Origin: UMGS1532 sp045594795
GTDB taxonomy: Bacteria > Bacillota > Clostridia > Oscillospirales > Acutalibacteraceae
Direction of reading: 5' to 3'
Assembly: GCA_045594795.1 (NCBI GenBank)
Contig: JAZNZF010000020.1
Coordinates: 1-13,122, forward strand
Length of the DNA: 13,122 bases
The position numbers were made by a program, and so were the translations under genes. Below are positions 1 through 5,515 of this stretch, in pieces; positions within the stretch are counted from its first letter, which is position 1, and each line of letters opens with the position of its first letter. The notes below the pieces were generated by a model. The model was not told where the DNA came from. It made no database searches and saw nothing but the letters and a program-made list of their open reading frames with translations.

Positions 1-261
1 GAACGCTACGATCTCGGCGCGCTCTTCTTGCGTGGTTCTTCTTCCTTTGGTCATATAGATTCCTCCTTTGACGCTACTGCGCACTCTGGTTTTTCTACGA
101 CCATTATACCACAAAACCCATTCTCTGAGCGTTTCTTTATGAACAATTCCAAATTTTTTACTTAGTGTTACTAAACTTCCTTCTCCTCGCAAGTATGCCT
201 CTACGGCTTGTATCTTAAACTCTATACTGTATTTCTTGTTCTTCCGTTTTTCTCTTGGCAT
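1..261 (-). CDS. IS3-family transposase OrfA, N-terminal part (partial)
   Basis: The reading frame starts at ATG 261-259 and stays open to the window edge (87 codons). It begins MPREKRKNKKYSIEFKIQAV and continues EAYLRGEGSLVTLSKKFGIV, the helix-turn-helix region typical of IS150-type OrfA, which binds the terminal repeats. OrfA normally joins OrfB (DDE integrase) by programmed frameshifting; that part is off-window. The SD (AAGGGGG) sits 8 nt before the ATG. A second, stronger SD (AAAGGAGG) precedes an in-frame ATG at 54-52 (MTKGRRTTQEERAEI), where a second helix-turn-helix segment usually begins. A shorter product from that internal start is therefore possible. The family call is secure; the internal start is inference. 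Confidence 0.85.
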   Translation of the reverse strand, partial: MPREKRKNKKYSIEFKIQAVEAYLRGEGSLVTLSKKFGIVHKETLREWVLWYNGRRKTRVRSSVKGGIYMTKGRRTTQEERAEIVAF

Positions 262-270
262 AAAAATAAC

Positions 271-325
271 CCCCTTAAAGTAGTCTTGAAAACTTTTTGT
301 TTTTTCAAGTGTCTACTCTAAGGGG
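271..325 (-). promoter_or_regulatory. Fold-back at the IS tip that covers the transposase SD
   Basis: On the minus strand, CCCCTTAGAGTAG (325-313) and CTTGAAAA (309-302) face TTTTCAAG, CTAC and TTTAAGGGG (294-271). About 21 pairs form around a 7-9 nt loop with one small internal bulge and one G-U pair. The 3' arm contains the SD of the orfA start. A transcript entering from outside the element would carry both arms and bury the SD. A transcript starting from the TATAAT box at 331-326 would begin near 319-320 and lack the CCCC half. Known parallels are the IS10, IS50 and IS200 end hairpins; the function here is inferred. Confidence 0.6.
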
Positions 326-331
326 ATTATA
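326..331 (-). promoter_or_regulatory. -10 box in the IS tip, without a -35 in the flanking DNA
   Basis: TATAAT reads outside-to-inside 3 bp from the presumed IS terminus. The flank 17 bp further out gives AACAAA, a poor -35. In IS3-family circles (IS911 is the studied case), a -35 in the opposite end joins a -10 like this one to make a strong junction promoter. The other IS end is outside the window, so this stays an inference. Confidence 0.5.
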
Positions 332-334
332 TCA

Positions 335-592
335 CGGCTTCCGCGTTTTTTGTTTTATAATTATCTAACCGCAAACAATCGCCCAAATCGTCATTTCAAA
401 TTTTTTCTACTCTTGGTTGCGTGAAAACCCACACAATAACCCCAAATGCGAAAACAGATACTTTTTGCCTGAAAGGCTACCCCCATATTTTGCACAAGTG
501 TTCACAAAAAGGTGCACTTAATTGTTTGAACAAAATCGGCAATATTTTATGCGGTTTTAGGTGTTTTTTAACTGTTCACAAAAGCAACTGTT
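335..592. other. Intergenic stretch without a supported gene
   Basis: No open frame here has both a ribosome site and protein-like composition. A frame from GTG 421 to 642 has neither, and it runs into the 3' end of the opposite gene. I see only a short GCCT-GAA-AGGC hairpin near 467-477 and no clear terminator for the minus-strand gene ending at 593. Confidence 0.5.
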
Positions 593-937
593 TTATTGAA
601 CATCGCAAATTGATAAAACAACTGCAATTGCAGAAGCAATAAAACTTAATGCAGAAATAATTATTGCCCAAGTTGATTTTGCCGATGAAGATTTTTGTTT
701 TTTATGTTCTTCTATTGCGGTTTGACCTGCTTCCATTAAATATAAATCAGAATATTTGAAATTATCTCTTGAACCTAAAAATATGATTTCTATATAATGA
801 CGATTTTCTGCTTCTTGCAATAATTCCATTAAACGACAAGGCGTTATTCTACATTTATTATATAATTCATCAAATGACATCGTAGCAGGTGCGTGAGGCA
901 ATATATTTAAAACTTTATACATGTTTTTACTAATCAT
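593..937 (-). CDS. Small protein with helix-turn-helix-like N-terminus and C-terminal membrane anchor
   Basis: 114 residues, function not recognised. Residues 1-70 are predicted mostly helical with a short hairpin (EIIFLGSRDNFKYSDLYLM), resembling a winged-helix fold such as those in phage and mobile-element accessory proteins. Residues 71-88 are polar and charged, and residues 89-111 (TWAIIISALSFIASAIAVVL) form one membrane segment at the extreme C-terminus, so the N-terminal domain would stay in the cytoplasm. The start ATG 937 lies one base after the stop of the upstream regulator gene. Its SD (AAGGAG) lies inside that gene's last codons, which implies one operon and translational coupling. 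An in-frame Met at residue 6 is an alternative start. The winged-helix reading is tentative. Confidence 0.7.
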   Translation of the reverse strand: MISKNMYKVLNILPHAPATMSFDELYNKCRITPCRLMELLQEAENRHYIEIIFLGSRDNFKYSDLYLMEAGQTAIEEHKKQKSSSAKSTWAIIISALSFIASAIAVVLSICDVQ

Positions 938-938
938 T

Positions 939-1145
939 TTATTGCTCCTTTACATGCTCGATTAAATCCGCAGGTTGACAATCCAAGAGAGAGCAGAGTT
1001 TATCAAATACAGACCAAGACACCATTTCGCCTTTTCTTATCTTTTGGAGCATGGCTTCTCCCATTATCTTCTCTGTTCTAATCTTATTGGTATTATAACC
1101 CTTTTCTTTGAGAGCGGAAATGACATCAATTTTGTATTTTAACAT
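939..1145 (-). CDS. Cro/C1-type (XRE-like) small DNA-binding regulator
   Basis: 68 residues from ATG 1145. The longer frame to 1193 lacks a ribosome site, whereas GAGGTG sits 6 nt before 1145. The sequence has the compact regulator pattern: MLKYKIDVISALKEKGYNTN (1-20), a recognition region with KIMGEAMLQKIRKGEMVSW (27-45), then DKLCSLLDCQPADLIEHV (48-65), the helix 4-5 signature of Cro/C1 family proteins. It is probably a repressor of its own promoter and of the divergent recombinase gene, since a cluster of ACACTT half-sites lies between them (1181-1256) and overlaps both promoters. It is co-transcribed with the membrane-anchored small protein. The family call is strong; the targets are inferred. 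Confidence 0.85.
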   Translation of the reverse strand: MLKYKIDVISALKEKGYNTNKIRTEKIMGEAMLQKIRKGEMVSWSVFDKLCSLLDCQPADLIEHVKEQ

Positions 1146-1166
1146 AACTTTCACCTCTGCAACCAT

Positions 1167-1193
1167 ATTATCACAAAGTAACACTTGTTTCAA
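1167..1193 (-). promoter_or_regulatory. Promoter of the XRE-like regulator operon
   Basis: On the minus strand TTGAAA (1193-1188) is followed after 15 bp by GATAAT (1172-1167), about 20 bp ahead of the start codon. The short spacer makes it a modest promoter. The -35 lies inside the 1181-1197 palindrome, so a repressor bound there would block it. Confidence 0.45.
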
Positions 1194-1256
1194 GTGTAAA
1201 GATTACACAAAAAACAAGTGTAATCTTTGTGCATTACGCGAATTGAATTACACTTA
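1181..1256. promoter_or_regulatory. Operator-like cluster of ACACTT half-sites between divergent genes
   Basis: Two perfect inverted repeats sit side by side: ACACTTG-TTT-CAAGTGT (1181-1197) and AAAGATTACAC-N9-GTGTAATCTTT (1198-1228). The half-site AAGTGTAA occurs at 1192-1199 and 1216-1223, and TTACACTT at 1249-1256, inside the spacer of the recombinase promoter. This suits cooperative repressor binding, or a recombinase accessory/crossover site (res-like). The sequence alone cannot separate these. Confidence 0.6.
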
Positions 1257-1271
1257 TTTTGGGTGTATAAT
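1243..1271 (+). promoter_or_regulatory. Promoter of the serine recombinase gene
   Basis: TTGAAT (1243-1248), 17 bp, TATAAT (1266-1271). The spacer contains a TTACACTT half-site. The expected start near 1278 gives a short leader carrying AAAGGAG at 1288-1294. Confidence 0.7.
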
Positions 1272-1303
1272 ATTATCAAAGAAAAACAAAGGAGCAAAAC
1301 ACT

Positions 1304-1891
1304 ATGAATTATGGTTATGCAAGATGTAGCACAAATGAAACAAAGCAGGATATTAACAGACAAGTTCGCGAACTGAAAGCGGCAGGAGCAGAGGAAATAT
1401 TTGTTGAGTATGAACATGGAGATAGCAAGATTAAGCAACAACAAGCCTTAATGTTTGAAAAGGCGCAACAAGGCGATACGATAATTGTTCTTGAAGTTCC
1501 TCGACTTGCAAGAAGCACACAACAACTTTGTGAGATTATCGACCTTGTAAGCACCAAAAGATTAAAACTAATAATTGTGGGAAGTATTACAATGGATTGC
1601 CGCGGGGGTAAAGCAGACCCAATGACCGAAGCCTTTTTACAAATGGCAGGTGTTTTTAGTCAATTAGAACTTGCAATGATAAGGGCGAGGGTGCGGTCAG
1701 GCATGGCAAATGCCAAGGCAAAGGGGAAAGTAATCGGCAGACCGCAAATGACTACACAAGACATTCCCCCAAACTTTATGCGTCATTATCCATCATATAA
1801 GGCAAAACAATTAAATATAAGCGAATTTGCAAGGGTTTGCGATATGAGCAGAACAACCATTTACAAATATCTTTCACTATTGGAAAACTAA
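1304..1891 (+). CDS. Small serine recombinase (resolvase/invertase family)
   Basis: 195 residues; breaks and rejoins DNA at short inverted sites through a covalent phosphoserine. The N-terminus reads MNYGYARCSTNETKQDINRQ, with Tyr5, Arg7 and nucleophile Ser9. The second active-site segment is VPRLARST (65-72), with the conserved Arg67 and Arg70 but Pro where most resolvases have Asp. QLELAMIRARVRSGMANAKA (120-139) begins the long E helix, with Ala in place of the usual Glu of the ERxR motif. A C-terminal helix-turn-helix (NISEFARVCDMSRTTIYKYL, about 171-190) binds DNA. Length fits the small resolvase/invertase group. AAAGGAG lies 9 nt ahead of the ATG. I recall similar YARCSTNETKQDI proteins in clostridia, so the substitutions may be subfamily traits. 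Likely roles are inversion or resolution; the target site is not known. Confidence 0.92.
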   Translation: MNYGYARCSTNETKQDINRQVRELKAAGAEEIFVEYEHGDSKIKQQQALMFEKAQQGDTIIVLEVPRLARSTQQLCEIIDLVSTKRLKLIIVGSITMDCRGGKADPMTEAFLQMAGVFSQLELAMIRARVRSGMANAKAKGKVIGRPQMTTQDIPPNFMRHYPSYKAKQLNISEFARVCDMSRTTIYKYLSLLEN

Positions 1892-1918
1892 AAGGGAGCG
1901 GTACAAACCGCTCCCTTT
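1891..1918. terminator. Bidirectional terminator between convergent genes
   Basis: A perfect 12-bp stem, AAAGGGAGCGGT (1891-1902) with ACCGCTCCCTTT (1907-1918) and a 4-nt loop, overlaps the stop codons of both the recombinase gene and the converging membrane-protein gene. The minus strand continues with TTTTAGTTTT, the plus strand with only a short T run. Confidence 0.75.
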
Positions 1919-2222
1919 AATGCTTACCATATTTTTCAGTAATTCTATTGAATACAATAATTGCAGTATCTAGAATCATAAAGCATGCTATTAGTATTAA
2001 AACAATAATCAATTTATTGCTTTTATATGCGTTAAAAAAATCAAACTGCAATATATAATCAATCGCGTGTCGCATACCACAAAGCAAACATGAATATTCA
2101 CCTGAATTACAAAAATATGTAAATGGTAATATACATTGCAAAACCCCTGCAAAAATAATTACAAAGTATGAAATAATTCTTGAATTTTCAAAAATTCGCT
2201 TTTTTTCTTTTTTGTCAATCAT
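1917..2222 (-). CDS. DUF2752-like small membrane protein
   Basis: 101 residues. Two membrane segments are visible: about 16-37 (IISYFVIIFAGVLQCILPFT) and 70-91 (KLIIVLILIACFMILDTAII). Between them is the signature CLLCGMRHAIDYILQFDFFN, with Cys45, Cys48, Gly49 and Arg51 followed by FDF and an alanine/asparagine pair. This matches the DUF2752 pattern (C-x2-CG-x-R, then a -DF-x-A-x(n)-N stretch). The function of the family is unknown to me. The start ATG 2222 lies inside the end of the upstream zinc-ribbon gene (8-bp overlap), so the two are one translationally coupled unit. Its stop lies in the shared terminator at 1891-1918. The DUF assignment is from memory of the motif. Confidence 0.75.
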   Translation of the reverse strand: MIDKKEKKRIFENSRIISYFVIIFAGVLQCILPFTYFCNSGEYSCLLCGMRHAIDYILQFDFFNAYKSNKLIIVLILIACFMILDTAIIVFNRITEKYGKH

Positions 2223-2766
2223 TTTTTAATGCAGATAAAAATTTACTTCCTGCTATGATTTGAAGTATTCCTGATACAGTTAAAACAAATCCCAAACCAC
2301 AAGTAAAGGAAATTGTTCTTATACCTGCAAAGAAAAACAAGACAGTAATTAAGAATGCAAATATCATATAAATATATGCAATTTTTCTTTTCGCAGAAAC
2401 ACTCTTGGTGAAATAAATTATCAAACCTAAAATAACAACAATAGCATCCAATGCACAAGAAATATATGCTATCGGAGCTCCTGAAGTATCAAATGTTACT
2501 GTTGCGTTTGTTGTTGAATGTGATATTCCATTCTGTGTGGTTTCAGTATTAACACTACCTGTTGCGGTTGATATACCATAAGCAATAAGTATTATTGAAA
2601 TAATTAGTACAACAGAAGATATTATGTTTATTAAATGGGCAGAATATAATTTTTTGCTACTAATTTTTTCCACAGTATTAAATTCATTGACAATAAGTTC
2701 TTGAGCACAATTAGTGCAGAATTTACTGTCATCTTTGTTTTCAGTACCACATTTGGGGCAATACAT
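2215..2766 (-). CDS. Zinc-ribbon membrane protein
   Basis: 183 residues. MYCPKCGTENKDDSKFCTNC carries a zinc ribbon (Cys3, Cys6, Cys17, Cys20) on the cytoplasmic N-terminus, as in many clostridial zinc-ribbon membrane proteins. Four membrane segments follow: about 44-66, 98-119, 129-149 and 153-173. A Ser/Thr/Asn-rich loop (67-97) lies between the first two and probably faces outside. The SD (AAGGA) is 6 nt before ATG 2766. The only promoter I can find for this gene is the one driving structured RNA A; the 58 bp between that RNA's terminator and the start codon hold no -35/-10 pair. Expression therefore probably depends on read-through of that terminator. The specific function is unknown. Confidence 0.8.
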   Translation of the reverse strand: MYCPKCGTENKDDSKFCTNCAQELIVNEFNTVEKISSKKLYSAHLINIISSVVLIISIILIAYGISTATGSVNTETTQNGISHSTTNATVTFDTSGAPIAYISCALDAIVVILGLIIYFTKSVSAKRKIAYIYMIFAFLITVLFFFAGIRTISFTCGLGFVLTVSGILQIIAGSKFLSALKND

Positions 2767-2824
2767 AAAAATCCTTCTTTCTTTTTAGTTACATCGGTGT
2801 TTTTAATTTTTCCCTCCTTAAAAC

Positions 2825-2998
2825 AAAAAAGTGTGTGCAACCGAAGCCACACACACCGAAAAATGCAGACCTCGATTAGCTACCACACTAAATCATCTGC
2901 TCAACATACAAGAATGCGAAAACAGAAGTCCGCACTTTTACCAAAATAAAAATGCTACTTCTTGTATATTAAGCAATATATTAAATTTAGTGTGGTAT
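2825..2998 (-). ncRNA. Structured RNA copy A (unrecognised family), with terminator
   Basis: Reading down the minus strand from about 2998: a 13-bp closing stem TACCACACTAAAT (2997-2985) with ATTTAGTGTGGTA (2893-2881), then an inner 9-bp stem ATACAAGAA (2967-2959) with TTCTTGTAT (2914-2906). The apical region has TTGGTAAAAGTGC. After the closing stem come CGAGG and GCATTTTTCGG, then a terminator GTGTGTG...CACACAC (about 2854-2831) ending in six T (2830-2825). An extended -10 promoter ends 8 bp before the first stem, so the RNA would begin almost at the stem. Copies B and C share the apical and tail segments while their stems have different sequences with intact pairing. It is either a leader of the zinc-ribbon gene or a free sRNA. 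I recognise no named family. Confidence 0.75.
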
Positions 2999-3004
2999 GC
3001 TTTT

Positions 3005-3033
3005 ATTATAGCACCGCCGCAAGCAAATATCAA
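3005..3033 (-). promoter_or_regulatory. Promoter of structured RNA A
   Basis: TTGATA (3033-3028), 17 bp, then TGC-TATAAT (-10 at 3010-3005), an extended -10 type. The -10 ends 8 bp before the closing stem of RNA A; the same 8-bp distance is seen in copy B. Confidence 0.75.
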
Positions 3034-3053
3034 TATTTTAATTTATATTATCT

Positions 3054-3081
3054 TTGCTATTGGTTTGTTTTATGGTATTAT
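3054..3081 (+). promoter_or_regulatory. Possible promoter of the WYL regulator gene
   Basis: TTGCTA (3054-3059), 16 bp, TATTAT (3076-3081), about 18 bp before the start codon. It is divergent from the promoter of RNA A with about 20 bp between them. The match is modest. Confidence 0.4.
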
Positions 3082-3099
3082 ATAAAAGAGGTGTTGCAA

Positions 3100-4143
3100 A
3101 TGGCAAAGGAATATGGGCAAAAATATAAATCAATACTTGTTTTGCAGATACTATTAAAATATACAGATAAAGACCACCCATTGACCGCAAGTGAGATTTC
3201 AGATAAATTACTTAAAGATTATGGAATATTAGCAGAAGAACATTCCATTTGTCGCGATATAAAGGAACTGCAAAGGCTTTATTCTGTAGATGATGAAGAA
3301 GAAATCCAAGAGGGCAAAAGAATACCATATAAAATAGAATATGATGGATCAGGCAAACGCGGTTATAAAGTAACCAAAAGACCTTGTAAATATACTGATT
3401 TGCAACTATTGGTTGAGTGTATACATTCCGCTCGCTTTATATCAAACACCGAAGAAAAGCGGTTATTTAAAATGTTTAAGGAGTTTTGCAGTAATGAGCA
3501 ATACAAATCCTTAAATAACGAAACATATTTAGTTGACCGCTCAAAAACAAACAATAACAACATACTTTCATACATAAATGAAATAAATGCCGCTATCAAG
3601 GAAAATAAAAAGATTAAATTCAAGTATATGAAATATACCTTGCAAAACCGCGAGGCGCAAACACCACGCAGAAATGGCGCTTTTTATATTGTTAGTCCTT
3701 TTAAAATACTTATCAATGAGGGCAATTTTTATCTGTTAGCCTACAATGGAAAACACATAACAACATACAGAATTGACAGAATGGATAATGTTATAAAATC
3801 GATAGAACTTCGCGAGGGAGCGGAGTTCTACAAAGATATAAACATGCAAGATTTCACAAAGCGTGTTTTCTCTATGTTCGGCGGCGAAGAAAGAAAAGTA
3901 ACAATAAGATTTACAAATGATTTGCTCGACATCGTCATCGATCGTTTTGGTGCAAATGGAGCAATGTATATCCCTGATGATGATAAACATTTTAAAATTC
4001 ATGTAAATGTTGAAGTTAGCAATATGTTTTACTCTTGGATTTGCGGCTTCCGCAAGAAAGCCGCTATATTAGAGCCGCTTGATGTTGTTGAAGACTTTAA
4101 GATATTTCTTGCAGATATTAACCAAAAGTATGAAAGTAGTTAA
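3100..4143 (+). CDS. WYL-domain transcriptional regulator
   Basis: 347 residues from ATG 3100. The frame is open further upstream but has no ribosome site there, while AGAGGTG lies 7 nt before 3100. Residues 1-65 form a winged helix (SILVLQILLKYTDKDHPLTA, then SEISDKLLKDYG and ICRDIKELQRL). Residues 155-235 form the WYL domain, with GNFYLLAYNG (208-217) in place of the literal WYL and YRIDRMDNV (223-231) as its second conserved strand. The C-terminal 100 residues match the WCX extension (KVTIRFTNDLLDIVIDRFG). These proteins bind a ligand or nucleic acid through WYL and often repress phage-defence, SOS or mobile-element genes. It is divergent from RNA A and the zinc-ribbon operon, which are candidate targets. 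The family is secure; ligand and target are unknown. Confidence 0.9.
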   Translation: MAKEYGQKYKSILVLQILLKYTDKDHPLTASEISDKLLKDYGILAEEHSICRDIKELQRLYSVDDEEEIQEGKRIPYKIEYDGSGKRGYKVTKRPCKYTDLQLLVECIHSARFISNTEEKRLFKMFKEFCSNEQYKSLNNETYLVDRSKTNNNNILSYINEINAAIKENKKIKFKYMKYTLQNREAQTPRRNGAFYIVSPFKILINEGNFYLLAYNGKHITTYRIDRMDNVIKSIELREGAEFYKDINMQDFTKRVFSMFGGEERKVTIRFTNDLLDIVIDRFGANGAMYIPDDDKHFKIHVNVEVSNMFYSWICGFRKKAAILEPLDVVEDFKIFLADINQKYESS

Positions 4144-4233
4144 AAGTTGTTGTTTTATACTGATTTATGCCTATTGGTTTTAAATTAAGCCGCTACCCAT
4201 CAATTTATATTAAATAGTCTTGAATTATTTTAC

Positions 4234-4262
4234 TTGACATTTGTTTGATTCGATTCTATAAT
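4234..4262 (+). promoter_or_regulatory. Consensus promoter ahead of micro-ORF repeat 1
   Basis: TTGACA (4234-4239), 17 bp, TATAAT (4257-4262): a perfect SigA-type consensus. Transcription would start near 4269. The leader opens with a hairpin, ACATTGA (4271-4277) with TCAATGT (4292-4298). Confidence 0.85.
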
Positions 4263-4285
4263 GTGAGCAGACATTGACATAAGTG

Positions 4286-4436
4286 ATGTGTTCAATGTTC
4301 GATTTAATCACCCCCTAAAAGCGCAGGAACTGCGCTTTATGTTGAGATGATGGGTCTTATCGGTGCAGGTAACAACCCAATGGTTGGTATGACTGTTGCA
4401 GTTGCAGTTGCTATCGAAGAAGCACTAAAGAAATAA
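4286..4436 (+). repeat. 150-bp direct repeat, copy 1
   Basis: This unit returns at 5516-5665. The last 99 bases (from TATGTTGAGATG to the TAA) differ at only about 5 positions; the first 50 are looser but alignable (ATGTG..T..ATGTTC.ATTTAAT, AAAAGCG). Copy 1 has a perfect hairpin AAAGCGCAG-GAA-CTGCGCTTT (4318-4338) just before the micro-ORF; copy 2 has a decayed version of it. The two copies bracket the membrane-protein gene at 4549-5469. Confidence 0.85.
4347..4436 (+). CDS. Micro-ORF 1 (29 aa), repeated unit
   Basis: ATG ATG at 4347-4352 opens a 29-codon frame, MMGLIGAGNNPMVGMTVAVA continuing VAIEEALKK, with a Gly/Val/Ala-rich middle and a charged tail, net charge near zero. It lies about 78 nt from the start of a consensus promoter transcript and is followed by a terminator at 4454, so it would be a short stand-alone mRNA. 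The start has no good SD; only GAG lies just before. The frame also continues upstream without a start codon (ALYVE before MMG) to a stop at 4305. That leaves the other reading, that the unit is the 3' fragment of a longer, highly expressed gene. I do not recognise the product. Copy 2 encodes the same peptide with three substitutions. Confidence 0.45.
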   Translation: MMGLIGAGNNPMVGMTVAVAVAIEEALKK

Positions 4437-4453
4437 GGATTTATGCACATTTA

Positions 4454-4486
4454 AAAGGCTTGGGAATTTTCTCAAGCCTTTTTGTT
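4454..4486 (+). terminator. Terminator after micro-ORF 1
   Basis: AAAGGCTTG (4454-4462) pairs with CAAGCCTTT (4473-4481), followed by TTTTTG TTTTT. A good intrinsic terminator on the plus strand, 18 nt after the micro-ORF stop. Confidence 0.8.
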
Positions 4487-4496
4487 TTTGACGAGA

Positions 4497-4525
4497 TTGA
4501 CAAGTTATACTGCTTATGCTAAAAT
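4497..4525 (+). promoter_or_regulatory. Promoter of the membrane-protein gene
   Basis: TTGACA (4497-4502), 17 bp, then TGC-TAAAAT (-10 at 4520-4525), with an extended -10. Transcription would start near 4532, giving a leader of about 17 nt that carries GAGGTGG. It rules out the ATG at 4516, which lies inside this promoter. Confidence 0.75.
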
Positions 4526-4548
4526 TTGACAAAAGAAGAGGTGGTAAT

Positions 4549-5469
4549 ATGAAAAAAATTATACCTAAACTTATGATTATATCTGTAATTTTGTTTGTTG
4601 CAAGCATTGTATGGGGAGGAGCTTCTGCTATTATTTGCAACCGTAGTAATGATAATTACAAAGAATTACAAGAAGAATTTATCAGCCCCGATATTATCGA
4701 TACGGTTTTGTATGATGAAGAATTAAAACAAATTTATGTTTGTTATTATTATTCGGATTACGTTAATGTATATAACGAATTAGGTGGGTTCCTATGGTGC
4801 GTAGGGATAGATACTTCAAGAGGCCTCAGTTGTGCAATTGATGATGATAAATTTATAATTAGTAGTCTGGGCTACGGTTATATATATGATGCTAAAAATG
4901 GTACATTTTTAGCAGAAACAAATGATGAAGACCTTTTATATAAGTATGATGAAAAATCAGAAGAAATATTAGTTAAAAATAAAATTAGTTTTGATAGCAC
5001 TCAGGTTTATAAAGAAGATTCAAATGGAAGTTTGGAAACTATAGTATCAAGACCGAAATGGTATAAAATATTTGATGTTAAATTATTTGGCACAGGTGCG
5101 ATATTTGGTGCTATAGGAATTGGTTTAGGATATTTAATGATTATGTATTATGGGTACTTAGAATCGAAGGACAAAGCAGAATTCAGAAATAAAAAAGCAA
5201 AAGTTATAAAAAATTATTTTAAAGCAACTTCAATTTTACAAATTGTATCAGCAATACTTATTGCTGTATTCCAAGGAGTTTTCGCTTTGTTGCTTATAGT
5301 TATTGTTCCGCATTTTATACTCTCTAACATAGTTTTGTATAATATAATGGATAAACTTCCAGTTAGTGATGAAGAGGAAATCGTGCTTCATTTTTGGAAA
5401 ATAGTTAACATAATAACATTTGCTCTGCCTATTGTTTTGTTTGCTATATATCTTATTATTTTTGGATAA
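4549..5469 (+). CDS. Multi-pass membrane protein with an extracytoplasmic beta-blade-like domain
   Basis: 306 residues from ATG 4549 (SD GAGGTGG, spacing 5). A first membrane segment lies at 7-30. The 150-residue region 31-178 is polar and rich in short strands with alternating motifs (EELKQIYVCYYYSDYVNVYN, GGFLWCVGI, DDDKFIISSLGYGYIYDAKN), which looks like repeated beta-propeller-type blades outside the cell. Further membrane segments follow at about 180-203, 226-251, 252-268 and 283-305. I do not recognise a family and give no function. No terminator is visible between its stop and repeat 2 at 5516, so the second micro-ORF is probably on the same transcript. It sits between two direct repeats and could be lost by recombination between them. 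Confidence 0.75.
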   Translation: MKKIIPKLMIISVILFVASIVWGGASAIICNRSNDNYKELQEEFISPDIIDTVLYDEELKQIYVCYYYSDYVNVYNELGGFLWCVGIDTSRGLSCAIDDDKFIISSLGYGYIYDAKNGTFLAETNDEDLLYKYDEKSEEILVKNKISFDSTQVYKEDSNGSLETIVSRPKWYKIFDVKLFGTGAIFGAIGIGLGYLMIMYYGYLESKDKAEFRNKKAKVIKNYFKATSILQIVSAILIAVFQGVFALLLIVIVPHFILSNIVLYNIMDKLPVSDEEEIVLHFWKIVNIITFALPIVLFAIYLIIFG

Positions 5470-5515
5470 CCTTAAATAATAGTTTATCAATTACATACTT
5501 AAACAAATACAAAAA

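Larger units (their letters stand above)
1..334 (-). mobile_element. Left end of an IS3-family (IS150-group) insertion sequence, cut by the window edge
   Basis: The stretch holds a partial IS3-type orfA and, ahead of it, a non-coding end with the features of an IS tip. On the minus strand the likely terminus reads TGATATAATCCCC from position 334, beginning with the 5'-TG dinucleotide usual for IS3 ends. A TATAAT box lies at 331-326, inside the tip. The remainder of the element (orfB and the right end) lies beyond position 1, so neither the other terminal repeat nor a target duplication can be checked. The exact outer boundary at 334 is inferred from the TG rule. Confidence 0.75.

Noticed and set aside
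622..633. CTGCAATTGCAG palindrome
   Set aside because: It lies inside the coding region of the small membrane-anchored protein and is short; no partner sites were seen.
421..642. 73-codon frame starting with GTG on the plus strand
   Set aside because: No ribosome site, mixed composition without domain character, and overlap with the end of the opposite gene at 593.
2631..2852. Minus-strand frame of 73 codons over the start of the zinc-ribbon gene
   Set aside because: It begins inside the terminator of RNA A, has no SD, and overlaps the real gene in another frame.
2962..3099. 46-codon N-terminal extension of the WYL regulator
   Set aside because: No SD there, and it overlaps the divergent promoter region; AGAGGTG precedes ATG 3100 and the protein then starts at the usual winged helix.
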